Shown in pieces: positions 36,441-46,400 of a stretch of 64,000 bases of DNA (the stretch's first letter is position 1; every line of letters starts with the position of its first letter). A program made the position numbers and the translations under genes. This DNA is from Ardenticatenaceae bacterium. GTDB taxonomy: Bacteria; Chloroflexota; Anaerolineae; Promineifilales; Promineifilaceae. The stretch spans positions 1-64,000 of the forward strand of contig JACKBV010000009.1 of the NCBI GenBank assembly GCA_020634315.1. The letters are read 5' to 3'. The notes under the pieces are model-generated. The model saw only the letters and a list, made by a program, of their open reading frames with translations. It searched no databases and was not told the DNA's origin.

Positions 36441-37055
36441 ATGAATATGAAACTAAGTTCTCTGATTTTAACTGTTGGATTGATGGCATTAATCGTGGGC
36501 TGTACCTCAAATAGTGGTGTTACGGACCCGGAACCGGTAGCCACGCAGTCCCTTCCCAACACGGGTGGGGCGCTGTCAACTGTGGCACCTGAAGCACAAG
36601 AAGCGGAAATGGAAACGGCCGTGCCGCCAACCTACACCCCCGTACCCACCCCATTAGCGGACGATTCCTCCAACGCTGTAGCCACTGGCGAAGCTGTATC
36701 TCCTGCGACGGTTGATCTTAGCAAAGTGACACCGCTTCCCACGATACAACCAGACCCGGAAGAACTGCCCCAGCCCGGCATTCCCGGCCAGGGAGACACG
36801 ATTTTGCTAAGAGTACAGCAAGACCTGGCGACGCGACTGGGGAAAAATGTCAATGACATTGTCACTGTCAGCATGGAAGAAATTGATTGGCCTGACAGCT
36901 CTCTCGGCTGCCCCGCAGGTGATTTTGCCTACATGTCAGTTATCACCCCCGGTTATCAAATCATCCTCTCCATAGATGGTGCAGAATATGACTACCATAC
37001 TAGCGGGCGTGGCGCTTTTGTCTTGTGTGTAGATGGCAGACCTGCCGAGGAATAA
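36441..37055 (+). CDS. Lipoprotein of unknown function
   Basis: The 204-residue product starts at ATG 36441 (ATG 36447 is also possible) and has a lipobox (LMALIVGC) near residue 20, so it would be a membrane-attached lipoprotein. A Thr/Pro-rich linker (about 45-100) follows. The C-terminal 100 residues contain WPDSSLGCPAGDFAYMSV, TPGYQIILSIDGAEYDYHT and FVLCVD, a small domain with two Cys that I have seen only as a hypothetical module. It is the last plus-strand gene before a shared terminator. Confidence 0.65.
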   Translation: MNMKLSSLILTVGLMALIVGCTSNSGVTDPEPVATQSLPNTGGALSTVAPEAQEAEMETAVPPTYTPVPTPLADDSSNAVATGEAVSPATVDLSKVTPLPTIQPDPEELPQPGIPGQGDTILLRVQQDLATRLGKNVNDIVTVSMEEIDWPDSSLGCPAGDFAYMSVITPGYQIILSIDGAEYDYHTSGRGAFVLCVDGRPAEE

Positions 37056-37072
37056 AAAGACTTCCCGCACAA

Positions 37073-37110
37073 AAAAAGAGAGACTCGCCAAAGCGAGTCT
37101 CTCTTTTTTT
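37073..37110. terminator. Bidirectional Rho-independent terminator
   Basis: A 16-bp perfect stem (37073-37088 and 37093-37108) with loop CAAA, with A and T runs at its ends. It separates the convergent lipoprotein and P-domain genes and can stop transcription from both sides. Confidence 0.93.
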
Positions 37111-37128
37111 GTCGCGATAATGCGTTAA

Positions 37129-40100
37129 CTAGCGGACAATTTCTACTGCGTCCATAATTTCGCCGCCAAAGCCATTGACTGAACCATCCCAATACATGCT
37201 AAATGTACAGGATGTTGTTGAGCCTAACGAACCTGGCACACAAATGAAGATGTCTGCACCATCACCACTGACACCGGTGACCGAGAATGTCCCCGCCGTA
37301 GTCAGGTAAAGGTCGCCGTTGGTATCAATGGACACGCCGTAAATATCTTCACTGGTCGAGTCATTCAAACCAACGTCAGAGCCATCGAAATACAGCGCCC
37401 AACTACCACTGGTTGTTGAACCAAAGGATGAGGCTGTAAAGATAAGGATATCTTCATCGCCGCCGGAAGCGCCCGTGACACTGAACGAACCAAGCGTGCT
37501 GATCACTAGTTTGCCATCAGTGGACACGGACATGGCGTCAATATCTTCACCGGATGTTGTCAAGCCCACGTCAGAGCCGTCAAAGAAGAAGCTGAACGTA
37601 CCGGCCGTATTGTCACCCAATGATGTGGGGCTAAACTGCACGATGTCCGAATCATCTACGGAACCGGCCGCGCCCGCTGTTGTTGTTGAATCAAAGCTCA
37701 TCAGAATAGAGCCGTCGGACAACAAAGTGAACGCGTTAACGTCCGTGCTGACACCCACATCTGAGCCATCAAAGTACATCGACCAGATTCCCGTGCCCGT
37801 GTCGTAAGCGATAATGTCTTCATCATTGAAGGAGACACCGCCGACGCTGCCGTTGGTCGTTGAACTCATATAGATGACATCGCTGCCGCCGGGTACCGGT
37901 GTATTCGTCGCTGTTGGCGGAACCGGTGTATTGGTTGCTGTTGGCGGAACCGGTGTATTGGTTGGGGTATTGGTCGGTCCAGGAACCGGTGTATTGGTCG
38001 CTGTTGGTGGAACTGGCGTGTTGGTGGGGGTTGGGCCACTCCCTTCAACGCAGATTTCCAGGCTCCAGCCGTTTAAGCTGCCGCCATCCAGGTTAGCATT
38101 ATCATGAATGGTCAATGTCCACGTGCCTGCGCTGTTTTGCCCATTGAAGGCAGACAGCGGATTGCTTGGCGGGTATGTGCCACCACCGGTGGGCGGGCAA
38201 GGCCATGTCCCAGATGCGGCGTCATCCAGATTCAGGTTAAAGTTGTCCTCGCTGGAGCAAGAACGGGCCATAATTTGCACATTCGTGCCAGCCGGGCTGC
38301 TCAGGTTAAAGTCTAGATCGTTAATCCATGTGTGTGTGCCATTCAAATTCAACACATTGACATCGGCAATCGTGCCGCTGGTGGCAACATTGAGCACAGA
38401 GTTAACAGTTGGCGTGCCACTGGTGGAAATGGTCTTGGGGACATCGGTGCTGTTATACACGGAACAGCTGATGGGGCCGGGTGTGTTGGTTGGCAAGGGT
38501 GTGTTGGTTGCTGTGGCTGTCGGGCCAGGGGTTGGCGTTGGGCCAACATTACAGCCAGACCAGGCAAATGCACTTACCCAGGTTGACCAGCGGGCCGTTG
38601 CCTGGTTGCGCGAATACTCGCCGACATACCAGAAGGTGACACCGTCGGGGTCAATGCCCATGCCGGTGTAGTCACCCCAACGACGTGGCACACTGTCATA
38701 GGCGGTGTAGTAAGCTTCACCGGCGTGTACCAGCGTTTCGTTCTTCAATTGTCCAGATGTATCACCTGCTTCGCGGCCGGCGACGTAGACGCTGGGGTAG
38801 ATGCTGCTGCTGGTTTTGGTGTAACCAACCAGTAAATCACCGCAAGCGTTAGGGGCGATAGCGGGGAAGCTGCGGTATTCGCCATTGCTGGAGAAGGTTC
38901 CCTGGTCACTGAGTACGGGGGTGCCGCTGCTTATGTCAATGATGTACCAGCGAATACAGTTGACTGTGCCGCTGCCAGGATTACAGCCGATGTGATGGAC
39001 AGCATAGAGTTTGCCGCCCCAATATTTCACATCTAATAGACGGTTATCGTTACCTTGAATGTTGCTGCCACCTAACTGGGGCTGCGCTACAGACAGACTG
39101 TAGCTGTTGACAGTGACTGTGCCTGCCTGCGTTAGCGAGGGTGTCCCAAAGGGATCGCTAAATTTCCAAACGGTTAAGGTGTTTTGGTTGTTGCCATATT
39201 GGGCATCGACAAAGTAATGTGGCTCGCTGGTGTTGCTCGGCCAGCCGCCGCTGGTGTAACCGTGCATCTTGGCTGGTTGCAAGGTGAAGTTGTTGGAGCC
39301 TACATTGATTTTGACGTTGTTGGCCGATTGGCCGTTGTACATGGCAAACTTATCGAAAGCGAAAACGTGGTTGCGCACAAAGGATGCGCCAAACATGTTT
39401 GCTGATAGATACAGTGCATTTTGGCCGACACCTAAATGGGGATAGTCAAAGAAGTAGTCGGTGCCGGTGCCTGGGTTGCCGTCGAAGGAGTACAGCCAAT
39501 ATTGTCCAGCGGCGTTATCTGTCTTGGAGACGGCGATACAGGCATAACCATTGTCGCCGCCATTGACGTTGGGATCGTAGGCTGTGATACCGAGGATGTA
39601 ACGGTTTTCTTTTTCGTCATAATCCAGGTAGGGGTCGAACATGACGACGCTGCTGCCTGTGCCGCAATTGGCACCCCAGAAGTCGGAGAACAGGGTGGGG
39701 CCTACCAGGCTGTTACCAGCTTTGTCGAAAACCTGGAAACTGGTGTTGACGCCGATAATGATCTGTCCGGTGCCAACGGTGATGTCTGGGTCGGGCGGGA
39801 CGCCTTGTTGGGATTGGGTGTAGTCGATGGATTTGAAGCTGGCGCCGGAGTTGAGAGCAAGGATGGTTGGGCTGCCTTCATAGTTCTGCACGCTTTTGTC
39901 AACGCCTTGTGCCAGGGATTCCTGGACGAGGTTATCAAAGACGGCCGGTGATACGGGGCCTTCGTTTTCGTCCATGTCGAATTCTCCGGCCAGGTAGCGT
40001 TGTTGCAGCAGGTCGGTATCGGCTGCCCGGCTGGGGAGTGTTCTCAAGTCTACTTCGGCGGGCGCGACGGGGGCACCGTGTACATAGGAGATGTCGTTGC

Positions 40101-40275
40101 CTAGTTCGTCGTCGCGGGCATCGCCGCTGGCGCTCGTGCGGCCTGGGGCAAATACTTGTTGTACGGCTTGTTGACGTACGGCCGTTTCCGGCGCTGGCCC
40201 AGTGGCTCTGATCATAAACCATAGACCAAAGGCAAAAAGGGCAACTATTACAAATACTTTACCAAATTTTCTCAT
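37129..40275 (-). CDS. Large secreted protein with a proprotein-convertase P domain
   Basis: The 1048-residue protein starts at ATG 40275 behind GGAGGAAAG, with a signal or anchor helix at 6-22. Residues about 120-575 look like a beta-rich propeller-type domain (SIDYTQSQQGVPPDPDITVGTGQIIIGVN). A Thr/Pro linker leads to a P/Homo B domain (about 603-745, with INDLDFNLSSPAGTNV and SAGTWTLTIHDNANLDGGSLNGWSLEICVEG). A long TNTPVPPTA linker and four C-terminal repeats centred on YFDGSDVGL (about 800-1040) follow. No protease triad is visible. It is probably an exported surface or gliding-related protein. It has only one ACGGCCGT site in 3.1 kb, unlike most long genes here. Confidence 0.8.
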   Translation of the reverse strand: MRKFGKVFVIVALFAFGLWFMIRATGPAPETAVRQQAVQQVFAPGRTSASGDARDDELGNDISYVHGAPVAPAEVDLRTLPSRAADTDLLQQRYLAGEFDMDENEGPVSPAVFDNLVQESLAQGVDKSVQNYEGSPTILALNSGASFKSIDYTQSQQGVPPDPDITVGTGQIIIGVNTSFQVFDKAGNSLVGPTLFSDFWGANCGTGSSVVMFDPYLDYDEKENRYILGITAYDPNVNGGDNGYACIAVSKTDNAAGQYWLYSFDGNPGTGTDYFFDYPHLGVGQNALYLSANMFGASFVRNHVFAFDKFAMYNGQSANNVKINVGSNNFTLQPAKMHGYTSGGWPSNTSEPHYFVDAQYGNNQNTLTVWKFSDPFGTPSLTQAGTVTVNSYSLSVAQPQLGGSNIQGNDNRLLDVKYWGGKLYAVHHIGCNPGSGTVNCIRWYIIDISSGTPVLSDQGTFSSNGEYRSFPAIAPNACGDLLVGYTKTSSSIYPSVYVAGREAGDTSGQLKNETLVHAGEAYYTAYDSVPRRWGDYTGMGIDPDGVTFWYVGEYSRNQATARWSTWVSAFAWSGCNVGPTPTPGPTATATNTPLPTNTPGPISCSVYNSTDVPKTISTSGTPTVNSVLNVATSGTIADVNVLNLNGTHTWINDLDFNLSSPAGTNVQIMARSCSSEDNFNLNLDDAASGTWPCPPTGGGTYPPSNPLSAFNGQNSAGTWTLTIHDNANLDGGSLNGWSLEICVEGSGPTPTNTPVPPTATNTPVPGPTNTPTNTPVPPTATNTPVPPTATNTPVPGGSDVIYMSSTTNGSVGGVSFNDEDIIAYDTGTGIWSMYFDGSDVGVSTDVNAFTLLSDGSILMSFDSTTTAGAAGSVDDSDIVQFSPTSLGDNTAGTFSFFFDGSDVGLTTSGEDIDAMSVSTDGKLVISTLGSFSVTGASGGDEDILIFTASSFGSTTSGSWALYFDGSDVGLNDSTSEDIYGVSIDTNGDLYLTTAGTFSVTGVSGDGADIFICVPGSLGSTTSCTFSMYWDGSVNGFGGEIMDAVEIVR

Positions 40276-40391
40276 CTTCTTTCCTCCGTTATGTGTTTTC
40301 AGACTCTACAGGGTTTTTCGCTCCCAATTGCAAATGCATCTGATAGATAATGCCTGTGATACACTGCGCCAGCCATCATAATTGAACTGAG

Positions 40392-40541
40392 TTCCGAAGA
40401 GGGGGAAATTTACACCGAGTTTGTTCCGAAAATTAGGAAAGGTGAATTTCTCTCATTGCCCCAAGCTAATCAATCATATAGTATTAAGCCTCAACTCCGA
40501 GGAAGCGGAAAAACAGAGGACAGCTACTCCGAAAATTCGGA
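40392..40541. promoter_or_regulatory. Three TTCCGAA-type operator-like sites before the NB-ARC regulator
   Basis: TTCCGAAG (40392), TTCCGAAAATTAGGAA (40424-40439) and TCCGAAAATTCGGA (40528-40541). The last two are inverted repeats with the same AAAT centre. All lie before ATG 40558, which suggests autoregulation of the following gene. TCCGAGGAAGCGGAA (40497) may be a degenerate fourth. Confidence 0.45.
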
Positions 40542-40557
40542 ATGGAGAACTGGTAGA

Positions 40558-43332
40558 ATGGACCAGCCCATGGCAAAGGCCTTTGCAAGTTCATTAACAG
40601 AGGCTATTTATCGTATTCGACTAAAAGAATCGAAAAGTGTCCGCGTCGTACAGGATGAATTGGGGTATGCCCTTGGTAAGCGAGGGGGTGCTTCTATTGA
40701 GTATTGGCGTAAGGGACATCTGCCCGTCAAGTTGAGTGATATTGAGCAACTGGCGCGGGAGATTGTTTTGCGCAGCGATTTGGATGTGTTGTGGCTGCAA
40801 GATTTTCTTCAAAGTGCGGGACATCCTAACCCAGAACGTGTTTGCCAGGAGCTGCTGCCACCTGCTGAAGGTAGATTCGTACAAACGGTAACTGAGCCTG
40901 TTGTGACGACTTTGCCTGTTGATACAACCCTTTTCATTGGTCGTAAACAGGAATTAGAGAATATTGCCCAAAATCTGGCGGACCCTGCCTGCCGTATCTT
41001 GACTTTGATGGGGCCGGGAGGGATTGGCAAGACACGTCTGGCGGTGCAGGCTGCCCATGAATGTGCAGATTTGTTCCCCGATGGGGTGTTCCTGGTGTCG
41101 CTGGCGTCTGTTAATGACCCTGATTTGTTGCTGCTCGCTGTTGCTAATGCGGTTGGCTTTTCTTTTTATAGTGAGGAAACGGCCGTTTCCCAACTCCTCT
41201 CCTTCTTGCGGCATAAACAACTGCTGCTCATCCTCGATAACTTTGAACATTTGCTGGGCGGTATCAGCCTGCTGGTGCAAATTTTGCAGCAAGCGCCAGC
41301 CGTGCAGATGCTGGTCACTTCACGCGAACGACTAAATTTGCGCGGTGAATGGGCCATCGCCCTCACCGGGCTAAAGTTCCCGATTTTAGAAGCGCCGACA
41401 GATGTCCCAGACACACAGTGGCGGCAAACATTTACCCAATACAGCGCCATCCAATTGTTTATTCAAAGCGCACAGCGGGCGCGTTCCGATTTCACCGTGC
41501 TGGAGCAAGATAAACCGTATATTGCGCGTATTTGCCAGCTTGTGGAGGGGATTCCGCTGGGGATTGAGTTGGCGGCTTCCTGGGTACGGGTGTTGTCTTG
41601 CCGTGACATCGCCACGGAGATTGAGCAAAGTTACGATTTTTTGGCGACGCGTTGGCATGATGTGCCGGAACGGCACCGGAGTTTGCAGGCAGTTTTTGAT
41701 TATTCCTGGGATTTGTTGGCGCAGCCGGAGCAGGAAATTGTGCAGCAGTTGGCTGTGTTTCGTGGCGGATTTTGCCGGGAAGCGGCAACGGCCGTTGCCC
41801 AAACATCCATCTTGCAGCTCTTATTGTTGGTCGATAAATCATTTTTGCAGCAAACAACAACAGATGGTGCCAATACACGTTACCACATGCACGAACTGCT
41901 GCGCCTGTATGCGCTGGAGAAGCTGCGTACTCAGGGGGATCCGGTTGCCGTGCAACAGCGGCATTGCGCTTACTATGCCAATTTTTTGCGGCAGTGGAGC
42001 GAATCGCTTTACGGGCCAGACCAGCGCCGGGCGTTGGAAGCAATTGGTGAGGAGATAGAAAATGTGCGGGCGGCCTGGCAGTGGGCGATTGATCAGGAGC
42101 GCATTGAGGCGTTAAATCAACTGCTGATGCCGTTGTTTGATTTTTATGATATTCGCGGTTGGCTGCGCGAAGGGCGCGAGGCGTTGAAAACGACTGTTGC
42201 GCATTTGCGCCAACTGCCATCCACGCCGGAACTTCTGCCCACTTTTGGCAAGGCGTTGGCGCGTCAGGGGCATTTCTATTTCCGTTTAGGCCAATATCAA
42301 GAGGCGATTCCCCTGCTGCGCGAGGGATTGGCGCTCTTCCGTAAATTGGATCACCCACGCGAGGTGGTGATGCTTTTGAATATGTTGGGGCGCATTGCTT
42401 ACCGCCGTGGCGAATACCAGGAAGCGGCCGTTTACTGCCAGGAAAGCATCGAATTATGCCGACGCATTGATTACAAATGGGGCATGGTCAACGCCCTGGA
42501 AACATTAGGCCATTGTGCGACGGATCAGGGAGATTATGATACGGCGCGTGGCTACCACCAACAAGGATTGGACATTGCCCGCGAAGTGGGCGATTGGCGT
42601 GCCATCGCTTCCTTGCTCAATGGATTGGGCTATACCGGTTGGCGTTTAGGCGAATATGAAGCCGCCACCGGTTATTGCCAGGAAAGCTTGCAAATTTTTC
42701 GCGAGATAGGCGACCGTTGGGGCACGGTGATGGCTTTAAAGAACCTGGGCAACATTGCCGGGGATGAGGGGGACAATCAACAAGCGCTTGTCTGGTATGC
42801 GGAGGGGCTAACCGTGAGCCGCACAATTGGTTTTCGCTGGGGGGAAGCGGCTTTGCTCAATAACCAGGGTAACATTGCCTTGATCGAGGGAGATTATCAC
42901 CTGGCAAAGCAGTTGTGTACGCAAAGTGTGGCAACCTGGCGTGAAATTGGCTACCAGTATGGGATTGCCGGTTCGTTGGAGACGCTGGGCAATGTCGCCA
43001 TTTCGCTGGCGGAGTATGATGAAGCACGCGCTTGTTTTCATGAGGCATTGGAAACGGCCGTTGCCATTGACGCTGTGCCGATGATTCTCGAAATTTTCGT
43101 TGGCGTTGCCCGTTTGTGTGCGCGGGTTGGCGATTTGGCCGAAGCCTTGCGCCTGCTGGCATACGTCAACAAACACACGGCGCTAGACCAGGAAGGCAAA
43201 AACAAAACGCTCATCGCCTGGGATGAGCTTTGGGCACAGGCTTCACCTGAGGTGCGTGCATACGTACAGGCCGAAAATGACCAGCTCCAGATGCAGGATG
43301 TGTTAACGGCCGTTCTCGCAAAATTAACGTAG
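40558..43332 (+). CDS. NB-ARC ATPase/TPR transcriptional-regulator-like protein
   Basis: The protein has a non-LuxR N-terminal part (about residues 1-115), then an NB-ARC ATPase (P-loop LMGPGGIGKTRLAVQAA, Walker B LLLILDNFEHLL, sensor VLVTSRERLNL) and a winged-helix arm. A C-terminal half follows with about nine TPRs of the YQEAAVYCQESIELCRRI type. It resembles the AfsR-like ATPases of Actinobacteria and Chloroflexi, which switch on nucleotide binding. I prefer ATG 40558 (924 residues) to TTG 40456 because the operator-like repeats lie between them and GGAG is 10 bases before the ATG. The N-terminal region may bind DNA as it is basic and helical (QDELGYALGKRGGASIEYWRKG), but no standard HTH is certain. 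Confidence 0.8.
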   Translation: MDQPMAKAFASSLTEAIYRIRLKESKSVRVVQDELGYALGKRGGASIEYWRKGHLPVKLSDIEQLAREIVLRSDLDVLWLQDFLQSAGHPNPERVCQELLPPAEGRFVQTVTEPVVTTLPVDTTLFIGRKQELENIAQNLADPACRILTLMGPGGIGKTRLAVQAAHECADLFPDGVFLVSLASVNDPDLLLLAVANAVGFSFYSEETAVSQLLSFLRHKQLLLILDNFEHLLGGISLLVQILQQAPAVQMLVTSRERLNLRGEWAIALTGLKFPILEAPTDVPDTQWRQTFTQYSAIQLFIQSAQRARSDFTVLEQDKPYIARICQLVEGIPLGIELAASWVRVLSCRDIATEIEQSYDFLATRWHDVPERHRSLQAVFDYSWDLLAQPEQEIVQQLAVFRGGFCREAATAVAQTSILQLLLLVDKSFLQQTTTDGANTRYHMHELLRLYALEKLRTQGDPVAVQQRHCAYYANFLRQWSESLYGPDQRRALEAIGEEIENVRAAWQWAIDQERIEALNQLLMPLFDFYDIRGWLREGREALKTTVAHLRQLPSTPELLPTFGKALARQGHFYFRLGQYQEAIPLLREGLALFRKLDHPREVVMLLNMLGRIAYRRGEYQEAAVYCQESIELCRRIDYKWGMVNALETLGHCATDQGDYDTARGYHQQGLDIAREVGDWRAIASLLNGLGYTGWRLGEYEAATGYCQESLQIFREIGDRWGTVMALKNLGNIAGDEGDNQQALVWYAEGLTVSRTIGFRWGEAALLNNQGNIALIEGDYHLAKQLCTQSVATWREIGYQYGIAGSLETLGNVAISLAEYDEARACFHEALETAVAIDAVPMILEIFVGVARLCARVGDLAEALRLLAYVNKHTALDQEGKNKTLIAWDELWAQASPEVRAYVQAENDQLQMQDVLTAVLAKLT

Positions 43333-43408
43333 CATCAGCTTCCACCACCACCAATCCCATGTATACTAAAGCACCGATTCTCTAGACACTTCCACTTGGA
43401 GAAAGGCA

Positions 43409-46400
43409 TTGAAACAAGCATTTAATCGCCTGTTTAATATCCGTCCCCACGAATTGCCTCGCTTTTCCTGGCTGTACCTGATGTCATTGATCCTGGTAAT
43501 TGGCCGCCTCTGGGGGCGCTTCACGCTAAATGCCGTTTTTCTCGACGAAGTTGGCGCCGACAAACTCCCCATCTTCTTTACCGTCAATGCCATCCTCTCC
43601 ATCCCCGCCGTCGCCATTTACACCGCCTTTGCCGACCGCGCACGCAATGACCGGCTGCTCATTGGCATTCACCTGGCCGCCGCCGCCGCGCTTGCGCTTG
43701 GTTTGCTGCTGCTGCAATTAGGTCTGACGCGCATTGCCTATACGCTCATGTACGTGGTTGTGTTTGTGCCGCTCGGCCAAATTTTAGGGGCGCATTGGTA
43801 CACCTACATCAACGGCTTTTACGATACGCGAGCCGCCAAGCGGCTGCTGCCGCTGCTGGTGACATCGTTTGGCGTGGCCGCGATTGTCTCCGGGCTGACT
43901 GTGCAATGGTTGAATACTGTGCTCACGCCAGCGCAAATCATGTTTGTCTGGTTTGGCATGATGCTGTTAACCATTCTCATGATTTTGGCACAGTCGCGTA
44001 TTTTGCCGGAGAAACCTGTGCCGGGAGCGGCTACCTGGCAAACGGCCGTTTCCACGACTCCCAACCCCACCTTTTTCGACAACATCCGCGAAGGGTATCG
44101 CTACGTCATGGATTCCGGCTTGCTGCGCTGGCTTGTTGTCGGCACACTCCTCATTTCCGTGCTCGTCACCTTGCTCGAATACCTCACCGGGCAGGTGTTG
44201 GCCTCACAATTGGGAACCACACAAAAAATAGCCGGTTTCCTGGGGCAGTTGGCTGCCTTTGCCAATCTGCTCATCGTCTTGCCGATGCAGCTCTTCATCC
44301 TCAACCGCCTCATCGAGCGGATTGGATTGGGTGCGGCCAATTTCATTTTCCCTGTTGGCAATTTGCTCGTTGGCCTCAGCTTTATTCTCTCGCCCAATTT
44401 GTGGATGGCGCGATTGGCGCAAATCAACATGACCGATTTTCGCTACTCGATAGGCGCACCCATCGAGAATTTGCTCTACAACGCTGTGCCGCTGCGCGTG
44501 AAAGGGCGTGCGCGGGCTTTTATCAGCGGTGTCATCACCCCCATTGGCACATTATTGGGCGGCCTCATTTTGTTTTTGTTGGCGCGTTTGCTTTCGACTT
44601 CCGCGCTTGATCTGTTTGTGCGGGGCGGTATTGGCGTCCTGGCTGTCGCTTATGTCATCGTTGGCTGGCTCATTCGTCGGCAATATCAACGCGCTCTGGT
44701 GCAAATGCTGGCGCAAGAGGATTACTCCTTCCTATTGAATCAGGAAGCGTCGGACCTGACGGTAACGGATCCCGCAGCCTTGCTGCCGCTGGCAAATAAA
44801 TTGGCGCAGAGCGACAACCCGGATTACACAGCGTTCCTGGTGCGTTTGATCAGCGAAATGGGGGGGAATACGGCCGTTCCCATTCTCGAAAAAGCGGCGC
44901 GAGACGGCGACACGGCCGTCCGAGCCATCATCATTGACATTCTCGTCGCCACCGACATGCGCGGCCCGCTGATTCGCCAACTGTACACCGACATGCTGCA
45001 AGATGCGGATGCGCATGTGCGGCAGTCGGCGTGGGCCGGGTTGGTGCAGTTAGAAGGCGAGAGCGGCACGGCGCTGCAAACATTGGCCGGGCACATGCTC
45101 AATGACCCAGACCCGGCCGTGCGTGCGCGTGTGCTGCCCGTGCTGCTGCGTGCCGAAGGAACGCCGCACCGGGAGCAGGCCTTGGCGGTGCTGGCGCAAT
45201 TTTTGCACAGCGAAGACAGGGCACAGCAGGTGCAGGGGATTCGTGTCCTGGCGCAAGTTGGCGATGTCTATGCCCTCAATCAACTGCTTCAGTTTGTGGC
45301 GGCAGCGGCAGATTTGGTGCGCCTGGAAACGGCCGTTGCCCTGGAAACGGCCGTTACTGCTTCTCGCACCAAAATCCCGCCACACATGGTTCCACAACTC
45401 ACGCGCAGCATGTTGGCTCGCCTCGATGACCCGGTCGAGCGCGTGCGCCAGGCTGCCCTTTTGATCATTGCGGCGCTGGGCACGCCCGGCGATCAGGCCA
45501 TTTTGCCGCAGGCATTTCGTGATTCCAGCCAGGCGGTGCGCGTAACGGCCGTTAATGCCCTCGTTGGTCTGGGCAAAGCGGCTGTCCCCATTGTCCATCC
45601 CCAGCTAGACGCGCCGCTGCCGCAGCAGCGCAAGCTGGCCGCCATGACATTGAGCCGGGTCAATGTCCGCGAATATGGCCCACTGATTAACACGCATGTC
45701 ACCGCCAATTTGCTCAACATTTTTCGGCATCAGGGCTATCTGCTGGCGCTGCAACCGCTGACCAACTTTGCCGGGGTCGCGGTGTTGTGCAGTGCGCTGC
45801 GCGAAGAAAATGACCGGCTGCTGCAAGAGATTTTTTACCTGTTAACGGCCGTTCACAACCCCGCCGACGTGCGCATCATCCATGAAGCACTCATCAGCCG
45901 CGACGAACGCACACGCGCCAACGCGGTCGAAGCCCTGGAAGCGATCACCTCGCCGCAAACCGCCGGGCTAATTGCTCCGTTGTTCAGCCCCGATTTCCCC
46001 CAGGCTGAACTGTTACAACTGAGCCTGGAAATGTGGGAAATGCAGCCGCCCACCACGCGCGAGGCGATGGAGAGCCTGATTACCGATCATGCGCTCGACC
46101 CCTGGCTGCGCACCATTGCCACCTATGCGTTGGGCGAAATTGGCGCGGCTTTCATCCCCAAACCCAAGCCGCAGCCAGAAAAGCCACAGCGGCGCACCCC
46201 CGCCGACTTGTTGGCGGCTTTAAGCGACGACAACGCCTCTCCCGCTGCGCCAGCAACGCCGCCAGCGGATTCTGAGACGCCAGCGGCTTCTCAGACGCCA
46301 GCGTCTGACGACCAGCCAGTTGACGAGCGCCAGAAGCGGCGTGAGCGCCGCCGCCAGCGGGCTGCGTCGCTGTTGGATGCGCTGAGCGCTGACCCAACGC

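Noticed and set aside
37866..38107. Open frames on the plus strand rich in Val/Gly
   Set aside because: They mirror the TNTPVPPTA linker of the P-domain protein on the other strand.
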